The notes under the pieces were generated by a model, which was given only the letters and a program-made list of their open reading frames with translations, made no database searches and had not been told where the DNA came from. Positions 35,240 to 47,265 of a DNA stretch of 64,000 nt are shown piece after piece. A program made the position numbers and the translations under genes. The DNA is from Hyaloscypha bicolor E. Lineage: Eukaryota; Ascomycota; Leotiomycetes; Helotiales; Hyaloscyphaceae. Where the stretch lies: NCBI RefSeq assembly GCF_002865645.1, contig NW_020194618.1, positions 186,001 through 250,000 of the forward strand. Direction: 5' to 3'. Each line of letters opens with the position of its first letter. Positions within the stretch are counted from its first letter, which is position 1.

Positions 35240-36187
35240 TTATTGCTTAGACATACAAATCTGATCGATGATTGAATAGGGTTCCTATATTTGAGGGGAA
35301 GAGATGAGGATGTACAAATTCTCATGCAAGATTATTTGAAAATGACAAGTGCATTCCGGTGGAAAGGTTTTATATTCATGATACCGATGTAACAACTTGT
35401 ATACCATTCAGAAGTTGGCTTCATCAGGATGCATTCCAAATTGTCATGACAATGCATCTATTGACGCCACATTGGATGAAGGCAATTCTAATATCCTGGT
35501 CTGTGCCGAGTTCTCCAGCTGCCATCTGATGCAGGAGGGCATTGTGTACTTCTGTTCAGAGAAGGACCCATGTTCTTGGCAAGAGCGTAATGAAAACAGA
35601 TATGAAGAGGGCCACAAGGTTATTTGGAATACACACAAACTCTGATGGCGGGTCGGTCCGCGCATCAGAAATTCCAAATACCTCGCTTAGGAGAGGCAAA
35701 GACTTGGGAGCTGTGTGGCTATGTGGCACTTTGCAACCTTTATTTCCTTAGAATGCTAATTCTCGGAGTGCCAAGCCTATCACATTGCAATGAACGCACA
35801 TCTTCGGTGAAGGTTCGTGCTTGGTGTTAGGCATGGAGCAAAGATAGTAAGCCACAGAGCAGAGGCGTAATTCTCCGAGAGAACCCCGGCAAGGACGCCA
35901 GGTAAGTACGTCACATGCAAATATCCCGAGTTTACCCCACGTCCAGGAACATAGAAGAAAAACCTGTTAAACTTGGGCCGCTTCTCTGATGGCCCGATTC
36001 TTACAGGAAAAAATTGTTTTACTTCCGACTCCTATGTTACAATTCCATAGGAAATTCCAAATACAATGCGCAAAAGAAAATATACACGAGTGGAGATCAG
36101 TTGATCACGGATCCCACTTGCACTTCCACCTCCATGAAATGTTGCTCCATATGCGCGCATCATATCACACTCTTCAGCCTCACAGAA
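35240..36187. other. Intergenic, nothing recognised
   Basis: Between the start of the regulator gene and the stop of the next minus-strand gene. Only short overlapping frames of normal composition, none with a recognisable product. Confidence 0.55.
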
Positions 36188-39100
36188 CTACTCACTGCTA
36201 ACCAAAACCTGCCATTCAGTCCTCCTGCCCCCATCCTTCCGTATCGCCTTTTCGAACTGGGACGAGATCACTTCCTTTAACCTTTTCCACTTGTCCTCAC
36301 CACCATATCTCCTAATCTCGTAACTCGGCCTCTTTCCAAAAGCTGGTTGGAATTCAAGACTAGTCAAGCTTGACAGAGGTGCAGCAGAGACGGAAGAGTA
36401 AAATTGAAAAAACTCCGAAAGTGAGGAGTTCTTCACGATCTCGAATGAGTGCGTTGTATCTAGAATCATGCTTCCGTCGGCCGAATCGATGAGAAGGGTG
36501 AGCGTTGGTGTGTTGAAGGTGCCTGATGGGTTAGAGGTGGTAGCGAGGCGCGTGTCTGTAGAGAGAACCAAAGGTGAAGGGACAAGGGTATCAGCTTGAC
36601 GGGTGTTTGAGGGCTGGTAAGGAGAGAAAGCCTCCGGTGGCGGGACGAAAGAGTAGGAGCCGTTGCGGCGATGTGGAGTACCTTTGGAAGGAGGAGTGGC
36701 CGGTTTTTGAATAGACTGAGCGACTCTCTTTTCAGGTCTGGGAGTGAAGTCCTCAGAGGGTGAGTGACACTGGATAGATTTTGTTGCTGGTGATGGAGGG
36801 TTCATGTTGTGGTTTACTGTAGAATCTTGAACCTGAGACCCTGTTCCGCAAGGAACAGGTGACTTTGGCTGCGATGGAGGGTTGTGAGGGGACTGATTCG
36901 TGGCTGTTTGACCTGGAGTAAACGTTCTGTCCGGTATGAGTAACCCTGAGTTCTGGTAAGCTTGGCACGTTTGCACTCGAGAAATTGTCGCAGCCTGCGA
37001 TATTTGCACCGGCGAAACAAGAGTATGATTGTTGTAATTTAACGTACTGGTACTCGTTGTGAGAGAGCTTGGAACCGCCGGAACTGTGCTCGAAGGAGCA
37101 TCGGGAGATCGACGAGGTTCCATGGATCGAGGAGGTAAATAGTGCTCGCCGAGCGTCTGTGGTTGGAAGATCTTTTCAACAGGAGATCTGTTTGTGGGTT
37201 TCGGAAGAGGGGAAGCCGCAGATGTTAGTTGAACATCGTCGCCAACCTGGGGAGGCGATCGATGTGTTGCAGATGATTCGGCAGCGGGCTTTTGGAGGGG
37301 TTCACATCCTTGTGGCAGGAGACTCTTGAAACCAAGAGTTATAGGAGACGAGTTGGGCGGCGGTGACTCAGAACCTTGAGCGCAGTCTTTGTAGTGACCT
37401 GCGGCGTTTGTTGGACTCTGTATATCGTTGGCAGCTCGGAAAGGCCAAGTACCTGCTTTCCTTTTCACCATACCCCCGCTGATTGGTGACTGGGTGGGCT
37501 CACTCGACCGGTGGTGAGTTGAAGATGGATCCGGATCGCTTGATAGAGGTTCTGCACTGGTCATGGTTCGTTGTTGGTGTCGCTGATCAGGGCTTGGAGC
37601 ATGAGGCGGCCATCTGGTATTTACTTGGGCAGAAGATAACTGTGCTGTTGGACTGCTCCCTGCATGCGCTGAATATAGAGACGTTGGTTGATCGAGCTGG
37701 AGAGATATGCTTTGTGGTGGGGAGGTTGATAAAGCTCTATGCTTCTCCCCAGGGAGATGAGGAGGGCACAGTGAATTCGTAGTACGATAATCGGTCTCTC
37801 CATTCAGCATGCTGTGCAAGCTCATTGTCTTGAGTGGGGAGGGATTTTCCGATTTTAGTTGTACTCCTGCGGTAGCTGTTCCCTTCGTGAATTCATTCGT
37901 CGGCTTGCACGCCTGCGAGGATGGCGTGTTTGTTCTGGTGGAGGATGGCTTGGTAGCAGGTGTGCTTGGGGTTGACGGGCTATCCGAGTCGTCGACTATC
38001 TCCAACGGTAACGATATGCTAGATCCCAGCGTGCTGGAGGTAGAATTGTGGCGATTGGCATATTCGAGTTCAACCTCTTTGGTTTTTTGGGCTACGTGTG
38101 GAGAGACGTGCTTGTTGTGTTCGGTTGTCGAAGATACTTGAGCTTCACCATGGGTCGAAGAAGCGTTCGTTGAAGGTGCCGTTGCTGCTTTAGGGTTTTG
38201 AGGGTCAAGCCAACTAAATTCAGCATGCCATTTCGACCCGAAAGTACTGGCCGAGTCTTCACCACCAGTTGGGGGAGGCTGATAATGTTGAGAATGCAAA
38301 ACACTCTCGAAAGTGGTGACGGATCTTTCAAGACTCTGACTCGCAGTTGATTCGGTAGGACTTAAGCTTTGGGACGGCATGGACATGGGGACTTTGAGAA
38401 TCGAAGTCTGTTTAGTTGGGCCGTCCAGGCACGGTGTAGATTCCATTGTAGGACTACGGGAAACTTGTTTGTTCATAACCTGATTCTGCGGAGGAAGAGA
38501 GAACAAAGGCGTGATGTTGGGAGACTTTGCTTCTCCCGTTCTTCGAGATTCCGAGTCGATGCTGTCAGCGGGCGAAAAGCTTCTCGTGAAGGTCTGTTGC
38601 GGCTCCAGATCGTCGGTTTCGAGCTCTGGAACTACGTCCTGCAGAATAAATCTGATTAGCACGCACAATCTTCCAAACTGTACAACCTTACTTACCATGA
38701 ACTCTGGCCAGCGAGATTGGAATAGCTCTCTTCCGCCAACACGGTCATCACCACCCTCCTCGTGGATGGTCTCAATGTGGTGCTCAGTATTGTATTTTCG
38801 CTTGTTCAAGACTCGACACGGTTCTCTGATCTCTGGGTTTAAGCGGTCGCACTTGAAAACCTTCTCACCCGACAACTCGAGAGCGGTCTCTGCCATACTT
38901 GCCAACTGCATTCTTGAGCCCAGATCAACTTGTGCCGAAAGGTATTCCAACATCGTATCATCTTGCCCTGACAGAGTTGGAAATACGAGTGGCGTCTTGG
39001 CTCGAACAGCCTTGGACTTCTTGCGCTTTTTCGCTGGTTTCGGACGATCGGTATTGCATGAGTCGAAGCCATCTTCCCAATAACATTCCCTATTCTTCCA

Positions 39101-40264
39101 CAGTCTCGCGAATTTATCCGTCATTTGAATAACCCCATCTCGTCGATACGCGAGAATGAAATATGGATTTTGAGTGAGCAAGTGGGTGAGCTTCTCGAGT
39201 CTGTCTTTGACGATGTCCCAGAGCCTTACAACCTCTGACGCTTTCATCTCTTCAATCTCGGGGAGTTCGGTCCCCTCTCCGAGTGACCTCAGAAGCGTAG
39301 TCGACAGATCATCTCTCTCGTCGTTTACAACGAACAAATTGTTATCAAACATGAATCGTAGCAGGTGGTTATCGGCAGATGTGGGCCATTTTGGACTCTG
39401 CTATATCCAAAGTCAGTCCCGGTACACACTCAATGGAAACAGGATGGCTACCGATGATACCCAACTCTTCTGAAGTTTCTTCACAGGCTTCAAGTCAAGT
39501 TGCGGGTTCAAGCCACGAATATAATCGCAACTGAACTTAGCACAAGGCTCTTCTGGTGGGGTCTTCCAGAACTTAACAGTATTGAGCTCGAGTTTTGAAG
39601 GGATACAAGCCTTCTCGTTCTGCGTTGGCTCCTTGGAAATCTTACTTAGATCGTCGTCACCGCCATCCTTGCCATGAATTAGACCGACTTCAAAACAAGG
39701 AGCTGAATGCTTACTCCGCTTGCTCCCCTTACTCTGCTTACTCTACTTGCTCTACTTACTCTGTGCTTGTTTTTCCTCGGTCTCTTCCTCACGCGCTTGG
39801 GTTTTTCATCCTGAAATTCCTCCGCCTCCGCTTCCGCCTCCGCCTCGCCATCTCTGATCTCCTTTCTTCCTTTGACATAATCCGAGAATGCTTTCTTCCG
39901 GAAGATTTGAGTGAGTATATCAGTGATCCTGAACAGTCAGCACAAAGTGTTGGTGCGCTACAGGATGTGGGGATAGAACTTACGTCTCACGATGCTGATC
40001 GCTAGTCCATTCAAGGATCCCCTCAGAATTGACAGGCCAGTAATATTCTCCTCGATCATCCTCGTGCAGAAAGTTCAGAGCACAGAGTCGAGCCGCCTCG
40101 ACGTTCACTTTGCTCAGTGACAACTTGTGTCCCCGGTCGACGTATTCACGGAAGAAGGATTGCGTAGCAGCATCGAGAGTTTCGTACTTCCGCCTTGAGC
40201 TCTTCTTCTCATACCCAAGACTGGAGTAAAGATCGATCATACTCATATCACGATATTCGGACAT
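36188..40264 (-). CDS. Large, mostly disordered hypothetical protein, 1284 aa, five exons
   Basis: Exons: complement(36188..38638, 38696..39400, 39461..39709, 39760..39928, 39984..40264). The start at 40264 (MSEYRDMSMIDLYSSLGYEK) follows a CT-rich leader; an in-frame upstream ATG exists. Residues 1-110 look folded. They are followed by an acidic EAEAEAEAEE run with a basic RVRKRPRKNKHR tail, then a second folded part (SPKWPTSADNHLLRFMFDNNLF, split; helices to about 290). A basic KPAKKRKKSK patch could be a nuclear signal. A C..C..H..H pattern (FKCDRLNPEIREPC, then HHIETIH) resembles a loose zinc finger. Residues about 470-1150 are Ser/Pro/Thr-rich and disordered. The last 110 residues are folded again (LTLLIDSADGSMI, then DKWKRLKEVISSQFEKAIRK). 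Such an N- and C-capped, disordered nuclear-looking protein suggests a chromatin or transcription role, but I recognise no family. Confidence 0.75.
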
Positions 40265-41225
40265 GATGGGTGGGAGTGGTTGGTTGCTTGATTGAAGTTC
40301 GTTTGACAAAATCACGACAATTGCATGAAGAAGTTTGATGAAAGAATAATGAGCACTAAAGATAGGTAACCTTACAAGTGCTGAAGCAATACTAAGCAGG
40401 CAAGAAAGAGGGCTGGAGGAGTGTGTGTTGGGGGCGGAATTAGAATATATTAATAATGGCGGTCTTTTCCTGAAGGCAGATGCGAGAGCAGATGGAGACA
40501 TCCAATGGCCCGTGGGCGGCGGAGATAGCTGTCATTGAAGGATGTGCCATGCGGCTCAAACAGTCGACAGGGTTCGCAAATCTAGGCAAACAAGTTGACA
40601 GCGGGGTTGCGTCAAGGGCTAGAAACTTTGAGACAAGACCAGGTTGATGATTTGTTCATCCCAAGTAAAGGAAGCAGCAATCCGACATGAGTCATAGGAG
40701 CCTGTTCAAATATGATATCTGAGCGATTTGGAAAAAGAGTATAGAGGTGCCTTTCTAGGTCAGAGGGAAGTGCAAGTATTGTGCAGCAGCACAGTTGAGA
40801 TGAAAGCTTAATTGGTTGATCTACAACCTTGGCAGATATGATCCAGCTTTCAGTTAGTCGGTGAGGGTGTGTGTGACCATTTGGGCTGAGACCAAGGGAT
40901 GTTGCATTTCGAGGCGGCCTCTGGCCCATGTTGATAGGCATCGCGGAAGCACGAGCTTTCACATACAAAAAAGAGGGACAGCAAGGTGTGTGCTGCACAA
41001 CGATGCGAAGTAGATTTTTAGCCAGTCATGTGAATTTGGTACACCCAGTTGAAGGCCACCAACTAGATTCAATTGGCCCAGAATGGAGGCTTTTCCATGC
41101 AGATGCAGACGCCCTCAGAAAATGTTGGCGCGCGCATGCCGGCTTCCTTTCCCCGCTTTCCCGGCAGGGCATCCAAAGAAGGCAATGTTAGTCGCCGAAA
41201 GCCAATCGAGTGAAATCTTCAACGC
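40265..41225. other. Intergenic, nothing recognised
   Basis: Contains the 5' leader of the 1284-aa gene and the 3' side of the RNA-binding gene. A 128-codon minus frame at 40612-40998 has no protein-like pattern. Confidence 0.55.
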
Positions 41226-43774
41226 CTATCCGAGACTCTCGAACCTCTCTTTTGCCGTTTCCCTGGTCTTATTCAGGAAATCAGTGTAGCTTCCTTTGGT
41301 TTGTCGGTGAGCTTCTTCAGCAGCATCTCCCACCTTGCCTCCCTGGGCACCCAATCCCACACCCTGGGCATAGAGCTCCGTAGTAATGGCCTCAGTCCGA
41401 CCTGTTCCCTGCGCTCCCAACCCCTCACCAGCAGTCCAGCCCATCTTCCCCAGAAGGGCAGCGCCCTTTGATTGGAGAGGCTTTGGCTCTCCCTCATCCT
41501 TTTTTGGCGATAAGCCGCCATTGCCATCCTTCGACGCCCGATTGTGCTGTGCAGCAGGTTGCTTGGGTTGGTTGAATGCTTGTCGCCTTTCTTTGGCCCT
41601 ATCACGATACGCAGACCCTTCCGCAGAAGAGCTCGATGATTTCTTGAGCTTTGCCAACGTCTTATCCACAAGTTCCTCGTTCTTCATGTTATCGCGATGA
41701 AGCTGACTCATTCGTTCGTGTTTATTGACTTCGGCTTCAGTCTTGAATTGCCGTGAGCAGAGGAGACAGCATTTGCGGTGTAGATCGGCGAAAGATAGAT
41801 TTGGTGGGTCCTCGACAGATTCTTCTGCCTTCTTTCTAGGGGCTGTGGCCGCCGAATCTGCCGATTCAACTTCGGATTCCTTGGGCGGGATTCCGTGAAG
41901 TTCAGCATGCCTGTTTGTCCAGAATTGTAGATGAGGCGCAACGACCTTAGAATCCTTGTCGACCTTTCGCTTCTTCAACTTCGGTTCTCCATCCTTATTC
42001 GAGCCAACGAGTCCTTCATTGGCTGCAGCTGCAGCAAGCTTGGCATGTTCCGACTCCTTGCTCTTGCTCGATGGTTGCTCAACCTCTGTAACTGGGTGTT
42101 CAGCCGCATACGCAGCTTCATCCCAATACATCAACTTGACTGCAGGATTGGACAAGGGACAGAAGGTAAACTTGGCGAATTCCTTGCCGAATGGATGAAG
42201 AACGGGTACAAAGACCCCGGCGTGGATATAGGAGACTTGTACCGGCTTAGACGAAATAGTAAACTTGTCAGAAGCTTTGTACTTGATCATCGCAGCTTGT
42301 GCGTCTTCGACTGTGTTGAACTCGGCGAAGCCGTACCTCCAGCTATCGTTAGTCTTCCGATCGCGGACGAGTAAGACTCGACGTAAAGATCCGTCTTTTG
42401 CCCCAAGACTGGCGTCATTTGTAGTAGAAGCGATCTTTGTCTTCTTGGCAGCTTGCCCATCGGATAGGGCGGTGGTAGGTTTGTTCTTGTACAGCTTGCT
42501 CACTCCTTTGGCTAATAGCTCCTCATTGACTCCAGGCTCGAGGCCCCGGAGGAGTATGAACTGAGACGCAGTATCATCAGGAGAAGCATCACTATCACCG
42601 GTCGTTGCAAAACCAGAGAACGCCGACATGTTGGTCTGCGCAACAACGATGCCATGAGCAGTTGCTCCTGTACCCGGTCAGCGTAATTTTATGAAAAGGG
42701 GCAGGAGACAAACGGGTCCTAGGTGCATTACAGCGAAAGCAAAGGTTTCGAGTAGAGAAATTAGATAGGTAGCACTAAATCACATCAATAGGGCTCTTGG
42801 CACCAGTATAGTGGATCATACCACATCACACTTCCAATCATCGTCGCTCTTCCCTACTTTTTCTCTGTCGTCTCGTTCCCGGCTGTAGGCTATTCGAACG
42901 TTTGTGGGCTCCGAAGGGCCTGCGTTATTTGGATCGTAGGTGCCATGAAGTGGTATCGATGGGTAATGGCGATCAAGAAAGCGTCTTGCATGGGGAATGT
43001 CCGTGAACTGAGCGAATGCAAAGCCTCGAGATTGACCTGTGGGAGCTTTGAATCAGAGAGGACAGCGGATTGACTGATGGATTATTTCCATACCTGTGCG
43101 TTTGTCCTTGATCAATCTGACTTCTTCCAGACCCTCAAGTCGAAGACTGTGTTGAAGTTCATTTAAAATCTGTAAATCCCAGAGAAAGGCCACGATGGCC
43201 AACCCCTATGCTTAGCCAGAGTTCCACGCTTCTTCAATGACACTTAGGATAAAATGAGGCAATTATGTGTGGTAGAATTTCGCCAAAGGGTAGGAATGGG
43301 GCGGCCAACGTCTTCCTGTATCATGTCCAGAGGAATTCCATCAAGTATGACATTTCGATTCGGAGGGGCTCCATAGTACGGTGAGCGGCTCCGACTTCTG
43401 TCTCGGTGTGGTGATTGATAGCCCTCTCGGTCTCGATCCGTATACCGCCCTCTGTCCTCTCTGCGTGGTGACCTCGAACGTTCATATCTGCGCTCTCGAC
43501 TATCATGATGGTCCTCCCAGTGGCGCTTTTCAAAATGCGCCGGGTTGTATCCTCTGTCACCGGCAGGTCCTCGCGGCGGTGTTCTCGGATGATCTTGAGA
43601 CATCGAATATTAGTAAAGGTTCAAGTGAGGTTCCTTCTCCAGCTATCGATTACCCTTCCTCGAATTCTGGTAGCCTTGTGCTGAGCCGCGATAATAATCG
43701 TCCGCGTATGACTGGTCGTCGTACATGTCTGGCTCGGCGCTAAGGGGCGGTCGTGATGGGCGATTTGCACTCAT
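41226..43774 (-). CDS. RBM5/RBM10-like splicing factor (RS, RRM, RanBP2 zinc finger, RRM, C2H2, G-patch)
   Basis: Exons: complement(41226..42667, 42714..42774, 42822..43036, 43094..43169, 43310..43593, 43654..43774), 732 aa. An Arg/Ser-rich segment (about 60-115, e.g. YERSRSPRRE, RDRSRSRSPYY) precedes RRM1, which starts NRNVILDGIPLDM; its RNP1 is GQSRGFAFAQF. A RanBP2-type zinc finger reads DDWKCDVCYLSNFSTRNLCF plus RCNAPR, with Cys at about 230, 233, 244 and 247 across an exon junction. The second RRM-like domain starts FILLRGLEPGVNEELL. A C2H2 finger (CLLCSRQFKTEAEVNKHERM.. H) and a G-patch (LLGKMGWTAGEGLGAQGTG) close the protein. This order is that of vertebrate RBM5/6/10, components of the early spliceosome. 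I see no OCRE domain. The 140-nt intron before exon 3 has a weak GTTGGC donor. Confidence 0.9.
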
Positions 43775-43958
43775 CTTGAATGTGTGGCTGGCAAGTTTGG
43801 GGAAGCAGGTTGTATCTAGCGATCGTGAAGGTGAAATCAAGGATGCAAGGCAAAGCTCGGGATTAAATTCTGGCGGCTTTCACGTGACTTCCAATCACAA
43901 CAACGGCGAATTTTCTCAAGCCCTTCCGGACTCTCATTGTCACCCAAGTGAAACCGTC
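43775..43958. promoter_or_regulatory. 184-bp divergent promoter between the splicing factor and molybdopterin synthase genes
   Basis: The two start codons at 43774 (minus) and 43959 (plus) leave only 184 bp, so both transcripts must start here and may share control. A CACGTGA site lies at 43881-43887, near the middle. No TATA box is evident on either side. Confidence 0.6.
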
Positions 43959-44596
43959 ATGGCAAAAGAATTGCAAGAGGATACTTGTTATGTCGCTCTA
44001 ACCCACGATCACCTTGACTCGACGTCAATGATTGACCGGGTTCGGAGCCCGAAAGCTGGAGCAATTGTACTGTTTGCAGGTAAAACCCTTCAACCTAGCT
44101 AAGAATAAGATATTGACGCTTCTAAGGCACAACCCGAGATAACTTTGCTGGAAAACCAGTGAAAGAGCTTCAATATACGTCCTACGAGCCCCGAGCTCTC
44201 CAAACAATGCTCGCAATTTGCAAATCCGTCTTGGAGAAGCACGGTTTGACCTCAATTGCAATGATCCACCGCTTGGGCGTTGTTCCCATCGGCGAAGAGA
44301 GCATTCTGATCACAGTCTCATCACCTCACCGTCAAGCGGCATGGAGAGCTGGTGAGGAGGCGTTAGAGGAATGCAAGGCAAAAGTTGAAGTGTGGAAAAA
44401 GGAGGAGTTCGGCGGGGAAGAGGGTGGTGTATGGAGAGCGAATCGGGACGGCGCTACGGGAGTGCGTATTGATGATGAGAAGGAGAATGAGCCTGCTGCT
44501 GGACCTCACGGACCGATATTGCGGCCGGGAAGACCAGGTGAACGAGGACATGGTCCTGTGGTGCATCTGAATTCAACAGAACGGCCCGTGACTTGA
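43959..44596 (+). CDS. cnxH: Molybdopterin synthase catalytic (large) subunit, MoaE/MOCS2B family
   Basis: Two exons, 43959-44079 and 44127-44596, 196 aa. This subunit converts precursor Z (cPMP) to molybdopterin by adding two sulfurs delivered by the small subunit's C-terminal thiocarboxylate; in Aspergillus it is CnxH. The family landmarks are all here. GAIVLFAG runs across the 47-nt intron into TTRDNFAGKPVKELQYTSYE. Then follow MIHRLGVVPIGEESILITVS and SPHRQAAWRAGEEALEECKA, and a KVEVWKKEEF segment holds the conserved active-site lysines. The last 65 residues (Gly/Pro/Asp-rich, ending HLNSTERPVT) extend beyond bacterial MoaE, as is common in fungi. Transcribed away from the RBM5-like gene. 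The symbol follows Aspergillus usage by inference. Confidence 0.92.
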
Positions 44597-45497
44597 TGTC
44601 CCACTACATATGGAGATCATTCCTCCTCAGCCAGAAGCTTAACGGCCAAAGTATTGACGTCAGAGTTGCCTTGTCTTTGGTAAATGCACGGTTTATGGAA
44701 AACAATCTCAGCCCTGCCAACTGGCGCCAGCCACCTCAGCTCACAGAGGGAGTTGATTGAGAGGCACCCCTCGTTTGGAATTTGGCTTTATTTGGCATGT
44801 AAGTAAGTTGCCTGATACCTAATTGAATTGATGCCACATTATGTCAACTGATGGGCAGTGCATGAGGGGTTGTGGCGAGATATCGGACTTCTGGGTCATC
44901 CTTGAGGTTCATTGCTTCTAAATAAGTTTAGTCACTTATTAGTACATCTTAATACCACAATTTCAACATTATATGGACGAACTAGTGTATTGATGCTTTT
45001 GATCAGCTTCTTTCCTGACCTTGGGCCAAAAATGGGTTGAAGCATGGTGCTGGGCTCGGAAATTCCGGAAGACGAACAATTGAAGAACAAGTAGAGGTCC
45101 TAAACAACTACGATACCCACAGAGCTTCTAAAAGTAAGAAGAGTGGTTAAGTTTCCGAGTTTTTCGCTTTCAGACGCATATCACCTATTTGCGGTTAGGA
45201 AGGTTTACCCATGTCGCAGGGACACCGGAGCTTCTCCCGCACCAATACAGTACTACCATCCCCTACCTTGTTTTTTTCTAGCACAGCTTGCAGCACCACC
45301 GTCGGAGCGAGGACCCCCGTCAGCCTCACGATGCCTGTGCCTCTTTCCCCTCTTCTGCCCCCCCCCTCGAGAGAGGTGTGGCGGGGTAGTCGTGCTGTGA
45401 TCTATTGTGAGTCGCTAACCTCCCTCCATTGACCCTCCCAGACAGGTTGTGCAGTCGAATACATCCACCTTCTCGCTGTAGTATCGTGCCCCCCATC
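44597..45497. other. Intergenic, nothing recognised
   Basis: 3' side of the MoaE gene and promoter of the SDR gene. 45240-45380 is strongly CT-rich on the plus strand, a usual trait of fungal leaders. Confidence 0.55.
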
Positions 45498-46585
45498 ATG
45501 GCATCTCTGTTGTCCCCAATAGCTCGTCGAAGCCTGCTTGGGCAATCAATCCTCACGTCCGCCGCGACCGCAAGCCATCGCCGAACTCTGATGACCCTGC
45601 CATCGTTCTCCCTCGAAGGCAAGACATGCTTAGTGACTGGCGCAGCTCGCGGACTGGGAAAGGAATTCTTGACGGCTTTCGCTCTTAGTGGTGCTCGAGG
45701 GGCATGCGTAGACCTTTCGCTGCAAGCTGGACAATCGTCAGTGAAGCACATCACCGAGCACATTTCCTCCCAATCATCGACACCATCTTCCTATATTCCC
45801 GAGTTACGAGCCTATGCCTGCGATGTTACATCCGAAGAACAAGTTCAGGAGACATGGGAGTCAGTTGTCAAGGACTTTGGCAAGGTAGACGTTGTGGTGA
45901 CTGCTGCAGGAATTGTTGAGAATTTCGAGGCCGAGAACTACGAATACTCTCGTTGGCTAAAGATGTTCGATGTCAATGTGAATGGAAGCTTTCTTTTTGC
46001 AAAAGCGGCGGGAAGACACTGGATAGACAACGAGATCAAAGGCAATTTGATATTGGTGTCCAGTATGAGTTCTATCATTTGCGTACGTCCACAAAAGCAA
46101 GCGGCGTACAACGCGGTATGTTATGATCCTCCAACGCTTGACATTCGTTGCTTAATGGTTGCCGATCATTGCTATAACATAAAACAGTCTAAAGCAGCCG
46201 TTTCGTTACTTGGAAGAAGTCTTGCAACAGAGGTAGGTTCTAATCCGCGGCCGTGAACAGCCCAGTCTCTTACTTGGCTGCAGTGGGGACCAAAGGGAAT
46301 CCGAGTCAACAGCCTCTGTCCGGGCTACATGAAAACTGACCTCATTGTCAATCTTCTTGCAAAAGAAGGTCGCCATATCGAGGACGGGTGGGTGAAAGAC
46401 GTTCCTATGGGACGACTAGGGCGCCCATCAGAGCTACAAGGCACGATTGTGTGGATGGCCAGTGATGCAAGTTCCTACCTCAACGGAAGTGATATTGTAC
46501 GTACACTCCATCCCAAGTTTCCTTCCGAAGTTCAATTACTGACAGGTGCCAAAAGGTCGTTGATGGTGGGTACTGTTGTTGGTGA
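45498..46585 (+). CDS. Short-chain dehydrogenase/reductase (classical SDR), probably mitochondrial
   Basis: Exons: 45498-46115, 46188-46232, 46284-46496 and 46556-46585, 301 aa. The first 35 residues are basic and hydroxylated without acidic residues (e.g. SPIARRSLLGQS, ASHRRTLMT), as in mitochondrial presequences. The Rossmann motif is VTGAARGLGKE (TGxxxGxG, about 47-54) and the adenine-site block is ACDVT. VTAAGIVENF stands in place of the usual NNAG. The catalytic Ser lies in LILVSSMSS (about 191), and Tyr204 and Lys208 lie in YNASKA, with intron 1 splitting between Ala and Ser. After RVNSLCPGYMKTDL the family C-terminus reads GSDIVVDGGY. The fold resembles fungal polyol or sorbose-type reductases; substrate not deduced. 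The last exon is only 10 codons but restores the VDGGY end. Confidence 0.88.
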
Positions 46586-47265
46586 GAATGTTTTGAACAA
46601 TAGTGCAAACATTACCCCTAAGCCTTCCTACTAATAACGAAACATCCCTTCCTTGGATATGTCCTTCCTTGCATATGTCAATTAAGATTTTGGGGGGTTA
46701 TTCTTCTGTCGATAATTTCCGCGGCCGCTGATAGCGTATTTCTTGCTGATGTCAGATTGCTCAGCCTGCTTGGTACAGCATCGCCTAGCCTTCTCCCTCC
46801 CTTTCAAACCTTTTTCGTCTCAGAAACGTCTCTTCCACCACACAACACACCTTGACAGATCTGCCAGTCCCCACTGATTGATTAACAGATTGTCGCATGG
46901 ATACTCATTCCCCTGATCTGATAAGTCTTGGGAGAGCACAGCCCCACCCGAGCTCAGCAAAAATGGGATCCCCCCTCATTATGGCCTTAATAGTCGCGAC
47001 GTTAAGTCCGACTATTAGGTCATATTTGTCCGAAACATGAATTGAGCCTTCTCAAATAGACCGCTTCCCGCAGGCTCTCGTTTTTCATTCCGTCGAATCT
47101 TTGTCTTCCTATCTCTACCTTTCTACCTCTGGAGAGATTGCAAGCGATCTTAACCACTCTTCTTAAGTCATCTCTCCACCTCTCCCAGATCGATCAAACG
47201 ATTCGGGATAAACCGAAAACCCTCCGAACAAGTGCCAATCTAATCTCAAAACCACCTCTTATATA
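46586..47265. other. Intergenic, nothing recognised
   Basis: A CT-rich stretch at about 47080-47200 on the plus strand looks like the leader of the following secreted-protein gene. A NotI-like GCGGCCGC occurs at 46721. Nothing else stands out. Confidence 0.5.

Noticed and set aside
41226..42629. A separate 467-aa G-patch protein gene
   Set aside because: Exons upstream (42667-43774) splice into it in phase and complete a RanBP2 zinc finger and RRM1, so it is the last exon of the RBM5-like gene.
43244..43603. Separate Arg/Ser-rich small gene
   Set aside because: It is exon 2 of the RBM5-like gene read into the following intron.
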